A DNA stretch of 13,727 nucleotides from the NCBI GenBank assembly GCA_019240015.1, contig JAFAZB010000026.1:1-13727 (forward strand). Reading direction: 5' to 3'. The notes beneath the pieces are model-generated. The model searched no databases. It had not been told where the DNA came from and saw nothing but the letters and a program-made list of their open reading frames with translations. How positions within the stretch are numbered: position 1 is the first letter of the stretch; every line of letters begins with the position of its first letter. Of this stretch, positions 6,553 to 11,459 are shown piece after piece. Position numbers and translations under genes: made by a program. The stretch comes from Solirubrobacterales bacterium (GTDB lineage Bacteria > Actinomycetota > Thermoleophilia > Solirubrobacterales > Solirubrobacteraceae).

Positions 6553-6565
6553 GCGCGTTCGCGCC
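6552..6565. terminator. Weak hairpin between convergent genes
   Basis: GGCGC (6552-6556), loop GTTC, GCGCC (6561-6565), then a pyrimidine-rich run (TTCTTCCTCC). It sits in the 27-nt gap where the ccr operon and the pucR-type gene converge. The stem is short and there is no real T-run. Confidence 0.3.
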
Positions 6566-6579
6566 GCGTTCTTCCTCCG

Positions 6580-7737
6580 TTACCCGCCCCGCTCCTCCAC
6601 ACGCAGCGCGACCTGTAGCCAGAATCGGCCGTCTGGATCCTCCAGCGTGTCCCCGAACAGCTCCCTTAGTCGCGCCAGCCGGTAGCGCGCCGTCTGCGGG
6701 TGGACGCCCAACCGCCGCGCGACCGCACCCAGCCTCCCCTGCTCGGCGAGCCACACGCCGAGCGTCTCGGTCAGCCGTCCGCGCGACCCGGGTGACAAGG
6801 ACGCGAGCGGCGCGAGGCGGTCGGCGGCCAGCTCGGCGGCGAGCGGCGGATCGCCGCGCAGCAGCAGCTCCCCGGCGTGCTCGCGCGCGCTGATCAGCGC
6901 CAGCGAGCCGTTTCGCAGCTCGAGCGCGGCGCGCGCTCGGGCAAAGCTGATCGCGGCCTGCGCGCACTCCACCGTCGGGCCCAGCCCCGCCCGGGCCCCG
7001 GCCTCGAGCACCGCGCGCTCGATCTCGGCGCGCCTTCCCGGGGCGTCGGGATCGGGGACCAGCGCACAGGTCAGATCGCCCACGCCGTCGGCGATCGTGC
7101 CGCGCGGCAGCCGCGACGCCGCGCGCAGACGCTGCTCGCCCTCGATCGCCACGACGGCGAGCTTGCGCGGCAGGGGCCAGCCGGCTTCGCTGGCGGCCGC
7201 CTTGATGGCGGCCGGCTCCGGCGGCGGCTCGCGCACGAGCTGGCGAACGAGCCGGCGACGGCGCAGCTCGGCCTCGCTCGCGACCGCAGACTGCTCGAGC
7301 GCGTGCCCCGCGGCGGACTCGGCCGACAGCAGCTCGATATAGGCGAAGATCGACTCCGCCAGCAGGTACAGCGTCTCGGGCTCGAGCCCGGCCGCGACCC
7401 CCACCGCGACGAACCGCCGCCACGCGACCCGCGCGCCCACGCGGTAGGCGCTGAGCAGTGAGTCCATGCTGCGTCCCGCCCGCATCTCTCCCCGGCCCAG
7501 CGAGGTGTAGACGTCCGATCGGTCGACCGGCCCGCCCGCCTCGATCTCGGCCAGGAAGTGGTGCAGCGCCTCCTGGACACCGGCCCTGATCCCCGCTCCC
7601 AGGCGACCCTCGAGCGGCCTCGCATAGGCCGGAACCTGCCGTACGGCCGCGATCATCTCGTCGGCGACCTCGGCCAGAACCGGGCGCAGGACACCGGCGA
7701 TCTCGGCCGGCAGCGCGTGCCAGGGTTGCTCGGTCAT
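6580..7737 (-). CDS. PucR-family transcriptional regulator with RsbRD-like N-terminal domain
   Basis: From ATG 7737 the protein has 385 residues. The N-terminal, all-helical part (about 14-150) resembles the RsbRD N-terminal sensor domain, including the YTSLGRGEMRAGRSMDSLLSAYRVGARVAWR stretch split here as YTSLGRGEMRAGRSMD and SLLSAYRVGARVAWR. A divergent middle region (about 185-310) follows. The C-terminus is the PucR HTH_30 domain (322-381) with LGAVARRLGVHPQTARYRL as the helix-turn-helix (336-354). Such proteins are one-component regulators. The effector is unknown. The frame is open upstream to an ATG at 7848, but that would lie inside the divergent desaturase gene, so 7737 is preferred. 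No clear Shine-Dalgarno is seen. The 85-nt gap to the desaturase start is shared, so control of the desaturase is a reasonable inference. It converges with the ccr operon. Confidence 0.85.
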   Translation of the reverse strand: MTEQPWHALPAEIAGVLRPVLAEVADEMIAAVRQVPAYARPLEGRLGAGIRAGVQEALHHFLAEIEAGGPVDRSDVYTSLGRGEMRAGRSMDSLLSAYRVGARVAWRRFVAVGVAAGLEPETLYLLAESIFAYIELLSAESAAGHALEQSAVASEAELRRRRLVRQLVREPPPEPAAIKAAASEAGWPLPRKLAVVAIEGEQRLRAASRLPRGTIADGVGDLTCALVPDPDAPGRRAEIERAVLEAGARAGLGPTVECAQAAISFARARAALELRNGSLALISAREHAGELLLRGDPPLAAELAADRLAPLASLSPGSRGRLTETLGVWLAEQGRLGAVARRLGVHPQTARYRLARLRELFGDTLEDPDGRFWLQVALRVEERGG

Positions 7738-7753
7738 GCTCGTGTGAAACCTA

Positions 7754-7796
7754 CAAGTTCTGCGTGGCTCGTAGTGGAATGAGTAAGAGAAACTTG
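7754..7796. promoter_or_regulatory. Inverted CAAGTT/AACTTG pair in the divergent pucR-desaturase region
   Basis: CAAGTT at 7754-7759 and AACTTG at 7791-7796 are inverted copies 31 nt apart in the 85-nt divergent intergenic region. The placement suits a regulator looping or binding twice, but six-base arms can arise by chance. Confidence 0.25.
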
Positions 7797-7809
7797 CGCC
7801 CCCGTGACG

Positions 7810-7815
7810 TATCCT
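7810..7815 (+). promoter_or_regulatory. Candidate -10 element of the desaturase gene (leaderless)
   Basis: TATCCT ends 7 nt before ATG 7823, so transcription would begin at the start codon. No Shine-Dalgarno lies upstream, in agreement. No -35 consensus is seen. Confidence 0.4.
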
Positions 7816-7822
7816 TGCCTCG

Positions 7823-8722
7823 ATGTCTCGGGCACATAAGATCGCCAACCTGATTGGGGTGCCCTTGCCGCTGGTTGGCCTGGCGGTCGCGGTCGTCCTG
7901 CTGTGGGATCGTGGCGTGGGCCCGCTCGAGCTGGGCCTGCTGGTGGGCCTTTATGTGATTACGGCCCTGGGGGTCACGCTCGGCTACCACCGCATGTTCA
8001 CCCACCGCGCGTTCGAGTCTTCCCGGGCGTTTCGGGCGATCATCGCCGTGCTCGGCTCGATGGCCGTCGAGGGTTCGGTGATCACCTGGGTCGCCGACCA
8101 CCGCAAGCACCACGCGTTCACCGACCAGGACGGGGATCCCCACTCGCCGCATCTGAGCGGCCCGGGGTTCTGGGGTGGGGTGAAGGGCCTGTGGCACGCC
8201 CACGTGGGGTGGCTGTTCGAGACCGTTGGCACCGCCGAGCGCGAGCGGTTCGCGGCTGATCTGGTCAAGGACAAGGTCGTCCGGGCGGTCGACAAGCTGT
8301 TCTGGATCTGGGTGGTGGTCGGCTTCGCGATCCCGTTCGCGCTGGGGTGGCTCGTCGGCGGCGGCTTTGGCACGGCGCTGACCGCCCTGCTGTGGGGCGG
8401 ATTCGTCCGCGTCTTCCTGCTCCACCACGTCACCTGGTCGATCAACTCCGTCTGCCACTTCTTCGGACGCAAGCGATTCGACATCGACGACGAATCGCGC
8501 AATGTGTTCTGGCTGGCGCCGCTGTCGATGGGTGAGTCCTGGCATCACAACCACCACGCGTTCCCGACATCCGCCTTCCACGGCTTGCGGCTCTGGGAGC
8601 GGATCGCCGACCCGACGGGGCTCGTGATCGCGCTGCTGGAGAAGCTCGGGATCGTCTGGAACGTCGTGCGCGTGAGCCCGGACCGCCAGCGGGCGAAGGC
8701 GCTCCCGGCAGGGCGTCTCTAG
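7823..8722 (+). CDS. Membrane fatty acid (acyl-CoA/acyl-lipid delta-9 type) desaturase
   Basis: The product has 299 residues and all three histidine boxes of the di-iron membrane desaturases: HRMFTH (H56-H61), HRKHH (H93-H97) and HHNHH (H241-H245, in GESWHHNHHAFP), plus a further His in NSVCHFFG. Hydrophobic pairs at about 10-53 and 163-205 give the usual four-TM bundle with the boxes on the cytosolic side. The length and the second and third boxes fit delta-9 acyl-CoA-type enzymes (stearoyl-CoA desaturase relatives), which introduce a cis double bond with O2 and an electron donor and adjust membrane fluidity. No ferredoxin or reductase partner is in the window. ATG 7823 appears leaderless. 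It is divergent from the pucR-type regulator and convergent with clpS, with a 313-nt gap downstream. Confidence 0.92.
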   Translation: MSRAHKIANLIGVPLPLVGLAVAVVLLWDRGVGPLELGLLVGLYVITALGVTLGYHRMFTHRAFESSRAFRAIIAVLGSMAVEGSVITWVADHRKHHAFTDQDGDPHSPHLSGPGFWGGVKGLWHAHVGWLFETVGTAERERFAADLVKDKVVRAVDKLFWIWVVVGFAIPFALGWLVGGGFGTALTALLWGGFVRVFLLHHVTWSINSVCHFFGRKRFDIDDESRNVFWLAPLSMGESWHHNHHAFPTSAFHGLRLWERIADPTGLVIALLEKLGIVWNVVRVSPDRQRAKALPAGRL

Positions 8723-8886
8723 CGGCGCCGGACCGGCCCTCCGGGGGCTCGGGCGAATGGGCTCCGTGGGCGCGCGCCTGCCCGCGCGCGCCCCGGCGCC
8801 CGGCCGCGGACTCGCCCCCGCGCCCGCGCGCGCCCCGTCGCGCGCCCGGGGATCGTCACGAACCGCACACTGGTGCGACCGTCCCG

Positions 8887-8937
8887 GGGGGTGTGTGCTT
8901 CGACCTCGCCTATGGCCTCGTGATCTCACACACCCCC
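8887..8937. repeat. 11-bp perfect inverted repeat with 29-nt spacer
   Basis: GGGGGTGTGTG (8887-8897) and CACACACCCCC (8927-8937) are exact reverse complements separated by 29 nt that contain two CCTCG copies. It is the only GT-rich block in an otherwise GC-only gap. It could be a structured RNA end, a terminator or a protein-binding site. There is no T-run. Confidence 0.7.
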
Positions 8938-8991
8938 GCCGGGCCGTGGACCAGTGGTCATTTCTTGATCGTCAGCGGCGGAGGCCTGGCA

Positions 8992-9012
8992 GGCCCGGGA
9001 CCGTCGCGGGCC
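8992..9012 (-). terminator. Possible terminator hairpin after clpS
   Basis: GGCCCG (8992-8997) pairs with CGGGCC (9007-9012) across a 9-nt loop, 23 nt past the clpS stop. It has no U-tract and may be chance in such GC-rich sequence. Confidence 0.25.
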
Positions 9013-9035
9013 CTCCGAAGCCCCCCAACCCCCGC

Positions 9036-9323
9036 CTAACCCTCTTCCAGCGGAGCCATCGTCAGCCCGGCGTCGTCGAGCCGCTCCCAGTACTGCTCGG
9101 CGTCTTCACGCGGGCCGCTCCACACGATCGCGCAACCCGTGTTGTGGATCTGATCGGCCAGGCGATAGCCATCGGCGAGGCTCACGCCAGGGATCACTTG
9201 CGACAGCGTCTCGGCGACGTGGTCGAACGTGTTGTGGTCGTCGTTGAGGACCAACACCCGCCAGGGGCCACCCAGCCCGCTGCCGGGCCCGCCAACCCGA
9301 GGCAGCTCAACCGTCTGCGACAT
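9036..9323 (-). CDS. clpS: ClpS-family protease adaptor (cyanobacterial/plant-like variant)
   Basis: The 95-residue product carries the ClpS core: WRVLVLNDDHNTFDHVAETL (21-40) with N27-D28-D29 and H60 (QIHNTG), which match the residues that grip the N-terminal amino group of N-degron substrates. The substrate-pocket region reads HNTFDHV instead of the usual YTPMEFV-like sequence, and the C-terminus ends GLTMAPLEEG. I recall this form from a cyanobacterial ClpS variant, so specificity may differ from E. coli ClpS. ClpS normally hands N-degron proteins to ClpA/ClpC-ClpP; no such gene is here. ATG 9323 is chosen because TATGCT lies exactly 7 nt upstream (leaderless). The ATG at 9335 would overlap that hexamer. 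The open frame extends further upstream only through low-complexity repeats. Confidence 0.85.
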   Translation of the reverse strand: MSQTVELPRVGGPGSGLGGPWRVLVLNDDHNTFDHVAETLSQVIPGVSLADGYRLADQIHNTGCAIVWSGPREDAEQYWERLDDAGLTMAPLEEG

Positions 9324-9330
9324 CGCCCTC

Positions 9331-9336
9331 AGCATA
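9331..9336 (-). promoter_or_regulatory. Candidate -10 element of clpS (leaderless)
   Basis: TATGCT on the minus strand ends 7 nt before ATG 9323. The intervening GAGGGCG contains a purine run, but it is too close to the start to act as a normal ribosome binding site. Confidence 0.4.
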
Positions 9337-9362
9337 CCGGCGCGCAAGGGGCCGGGCGGGGG

Positions 9363-9493
9363 TTGGCGCGGCGCGGGCGGTCCAGCCGGGCGGGGTTTGG
9401 CGCCGCGCGGGCGGTCCAGCCGGGCGGGGGTTGGCGCCCCGGCGGCGCCCCCAGAGCCGGGGGTTGGCGCCGCGCGGGCGCCCCCCGACGAGG
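9363..9493. repeat. Tandem array, about 34-bp period, four copies
   Basis: Units begin TTGGCGC at 9363, 9397, 9431 and 9464 (spacing 34, 34, 33). The first two share GCGCGGGCGGTCCAGCCGGG almost perfectly, the third is diverged and the fourth is partial, ending in a C-run. The array fills most of the 206-nt gap between the MBL-fold gene and clpS, both on the minus strand, and lies just upstream of the clpS promoter. The copy-to-copy variation fits slippage expansion. No gene is supported here. Confidence 0.8.
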
Positions 9494-9529
9494 CCGCCGC
9501 AGAGCCCGCCCCCCAGACCCCCCCCCCGA

Positions 9530-10357
9530 CTACTCCTCGGCCCGCTTGCGCCAGTAGCGCTCGAGCCCGGCGTACAGCTGCTCCGGTGGGGCTGCCTGGG
9601 TATAGGCGGCGAGCAGCTCGGGGCCGGCGTCGCGTTCGATCTCCTCGCGCACGGCGCTCACGAACGACTCCTGCTCGCCCGCTCGCGCCAGCTCGGCCCA
9701 CGCGTCGAGTCTTTGCCCCAGCTCGCTCAGCTGCTGCTCCACGTCCTCGGTGGCCCCGAAGTGGGTCATCGCCAGCCGTTGGGGTCGCCAGGCTGCCACG
9801 CGCTGCAACGACTCGTGCCAGGCGTCGAGGTCGATGTCCGGCGGGGGCGTGGGCGGAATCGTCAGCGACTGATCGGTGATCCGCACCCCCGCGACGTCGC
9901 CGACGAAGGCCGTGCCGTCGTGGAGGTAGGAGACGTGATGCCAGGCGTGCCCCGGCGTGTAGGCGACCTCAAAGTTCTCGAGCAGCCGCTCGCCCCCCTT
10001 GAGCAGGGTCAGATTGCGCTCGGGGACCGGCAGCATCTCTCCCCACAGGCGGTCCATGTCCTCGCCGTAGAGCCGGCGGGCGCTCTTGATCAACCGAGAG
10101 GGATCGATCAAATGCGGCGCCCCGCGCTCGTGGACGTATACCTGTAGATCGGGCCAGCGCTCCACCAGCGAACCGCTGGCGCCGGCGTGGTCGAGATGGA
10201 TGTGGGTCAGCAGCAGCGCCCGCGGGACCTGACCGCCGAGCGCCTCCAGGACGGTGGGGAGCGCCGAGGAGGGCCCGGGATCGACCAGGACGTCGTCGAG
10301 CTGCCAGCACCCGATCACCCGGCTGCGGCCGAGGTGCTTGACGTCGATCAGCCGCAC
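9530..10357 (-). CDS. Metallo-beta-lactamase-fold hydrolase
   Basis: The product has 275 residues. The di-metal site is complete: H52-x-H54-x-D56-H57 (LTHIHLDHAG), H137 (TPGHAWHH), bridging D154 (FVGDVAG) and H199 (MTHFGA), as in glyoxalase II-like members. An early VDPG motif (25-28) is also typical. Residues about 205-275 form a charged helical extension (EQQLSELGQRLDAW and beyond) that probably shapes the substrate pocket. This family hydrolyses thioesters, lactones, phosphodiesters and other substrates, and the specific one cannot be read from sequence. There is no signal peptide, so it is cytosolic. GTG 10357 lies 12 nt after the stop of the DivIVA-like gene on the same strand, so the two form an operon. 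A Shine-Dalgarno is not obvious. Confidence 0.88.
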   Translation of the reverse strand: MRLIDVKHLGRSRVIGCWQLDDVLVDPGPSSALPTVLEALGGQVPRALLLTHIHLDHAGASGSLVERWPDLQVYVHERGAPHLIDPSRLIKSARRLYGEDMDRLWGEMLPVPERNLTLLKGGERLLENFEVAYTPGHAWHHVSYLHDGTAFVGDVAGVRITDQSLTIPPTPPPDIDLDAWHESLQRVAAWRPQRLAMTHFGATEDVEQQLSELGQRLDAWAELARAGEQESFVSAVREEIERDAGPELLAAYTQAAPPEQLYAGLERYWRKRAEE

Positions 10358-10369
10358 CTGGCGCGGGCG

Positions 10370-11371
10370 CTAGGGGCGGGGCGAGCGGCTGTCCGCGCCG
10401 GGCGTCGCCGGCGGAATCGCCTGTGTCGAGCCGAGTCCGTCGTCGGCCTCCGAGTACTCGAGGTACTGCTCGTCGCGCTCGGCGGGCTCAGCGTCCAGCG
10501 GGCGCCGCGGCTCCGCCAGCGGAGGCCGCGGCTCCGCGAACGGCCGCGGCTCGGCAAACGGCCGCGGTGGCACTTGCCGCTCCGCGAACGCTTGCCGCTC
10601 CGCGAACGCTTCCGGCTCCGCGAACGCTTCCGGCTCCTCGAACGCTTGCGGCTCCTCGAACGCCTGCGGCTCCTCAAACCCAGACGACTCGGGAAACGCG
10701 TCCGCCGCGACGGTCGGCTGATCGACCGACCCGTTTGCGGTGCCATCGTGCTCAGGCCACTCGCCGATCGGCGCCTCGCCCAGCTCCTCGTCCAGCGGCG
10801 CGCCCTCGAGGCCGGCGGCCGCGGGCTGCGCTTCGTCGGCGACAGGCGCCGGCTCCAGCTCGTCGGCCGCCGGGAAGCGCTCCACCGCGGAATCGGCCAG
10901 CGCCAGCAGCTGGCGCGCCAGCTCGCGTGAGTCGTCGACGATCCTCTGTCGCTCGGCCCAGATCCGGTCCGTGTCGGCATCCAGATCGCGCAGGCGCTGG
11001 TTGGCCTCCGCGGTGATCCGGGCAGCTTCGGTCCGCGCCACCTCGAGCCGGTCTTCGGCCTCGGCGCGGGACTGGGAGGTGATCTGCTCGGCGGTGTCGT
11101 GGGCGCGCTGGAGGATCCCCGAGACCTCCTCCCCGACGCGCTCGAGCGCCCGGCTGACGGCTACGTCGGGGGAATGGATCGCTTGCAGCTCGTCGACGAG
11201 CTGGCTGGTGTGGCGCACATACGCATCGACCGCCAGGCGGTCATAGCCCCTGAGCGCGAGCGGAAATTCGGTGGTGACGGCTGCGACGGGGTCGTCCGGG
11301 AGCGTCGCAAGCGGTGAGGTGATCTCTTGCATGATGGCGTACTCGGTAGCGGCTGAGCTCTGATCGGGCAT
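10370..11371 (-). CDS. DivIVA-domain coiled-coil protein with hexapeptide-repeat tail
   Basis: The chosen ATG 11371 gives 333 residues; a GTG at 11392 would add seven. Residues 36-52 (FPLALRGYDRLAVDAYV) match the N-terminal DivIVA/GpsB membrane-binding and dimer motif, with the conserved GYD-x-x-x-VD signature. A long charged coiled coil follows (about 55-165: RALERVGEEVSGIL, AEAEDRLEVARTEAARI and so on). The tail is acidic, Pro/Ala/Glu-rich and contains about six copies of a six-residue unit of the form FEEPQA/FAEPEA/FAERQA (roughly 231-267), then PRPFAEPRP repeats. It is probably a cytosolic scaffold at curved membrane or septum, as for DivIVA/Wag31 or SepIVA, but it is not the essential ftsZ-cluster copy by context. 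Start 11371 is preferred because AACAAT lies 7 nt upstream. It is divergent from ecm. Confidence 0.83.
   Translation of the reverse strand: MPDQSSAATEYAIMQEITSPLATLPDDPVAAVTTEFPLALRGYDRLAVDAYVRHTSQLVDELQAIHSPDVAVSRALERVGEEVSGILQRAHDTAEQITSQSRAEAEDRLEVARTEAARITAEANQRLRDLDADTDRIWAERQRIVDDSRELARQLLALADSAVERFPAADELEPAPVADEAQPAAAGLEGAPLDEELGEAPIGEWPEHDGTANGSVDQPTVAADAFPESSGFEEPQAFEEPQAFEEPEAFAEPEAFAERQAFAERQVPPRPFAEPRPFAEPRPPLAEPRRPLDAEPAERDEQYLEYSEADDGLGSTQAIPPATPGADSRSPRP
10573..10680 (-). repeat. 18-bp in-frame coding repeat in the DivIVA-like gene
   Basis: The plus-strand unit CGGCTCCGCGAACGCTT/C recurs every 18 nt about six times and encodes the hexapeptide series from FEEPQA to FAERQ. Copies differ mostly by single bases (CTCG versus CGCG, CCTG versus CTTG), so the array has expanded in frame. 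Repeat number is likely to vary between strains. Confidence 0.75.
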
Positions 11372-11378
11372 CTTGGTG

Positions 11379-11384
11379 ATTGTT
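11379..11384 (-). promoter_or_regulatory. Candidate -10 element of the DivIVA-like gene (leaderless)
   Basis: AACAAT on the minus strand ends 7 nt before ATG 11371 (spacer CACCAAG). It lies inside the frame if translation began at GTG 11392, which argues for the shorter start. Confidence 0.4.
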
Positions 11385-11446
11385 CCACGCACCCGGCCAC
11401 GGCCTCCGTCGGCGTGCCGGTGCGCGATCCGTATACGTTCGATTCA

Positions 11447-11452
11447 TACAAT
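11447..11452 (+). promoter_or_regulatory. Candidate -10 element of ecm-meaB (leaderless)
   Basis: TACAAT, five of six consensus bases, ends 7 nt before ATG 11460. Transcription would start at the initiator codon, which fits the lack of a Shine-Dalgarno (spacer TCTCCGT). It is the best -10 match in the window. It leaves no room for a B12 riboswitch. Confidence 0.55.
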
Positions 11453-11459
11453 TCTCCGT

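Larger units (their letters stand above)
8723..9035. other. Intergenic region between convergent desaturase and clpS
   Basis: No gene is supported here. The first 130 nt are low-complexity alternating GC (many GCGCGC and CCCGCG runs). The second half holds an 11-bp inverted repeat (8887-8937) and a short GC hairpin (8992-9012), either of which could end transcription of the convergent genes. Confidence 0.6.

Noticed and set aside
7738..7848. 37-codon N-terminal extension of the PucR-type protein
   Set aside because: It would start inside the divergent desaturase gene and cover its promoter, and the extra residues show no domain.
11373..11459. 29-codon N-terminal extension of ethylmalonyl-CoA mutase
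   Set aside because: It is Arg/Pro-rich, contains the best -10 candidate and overlaps the divergent promoter.
11393..11459. Cobalamin riboswitch upstream of the B12 enzyme
   Set aside because: The gap is only about 67 nt, lacks a B12-box-like conserved core and the transcript seems leaderless.
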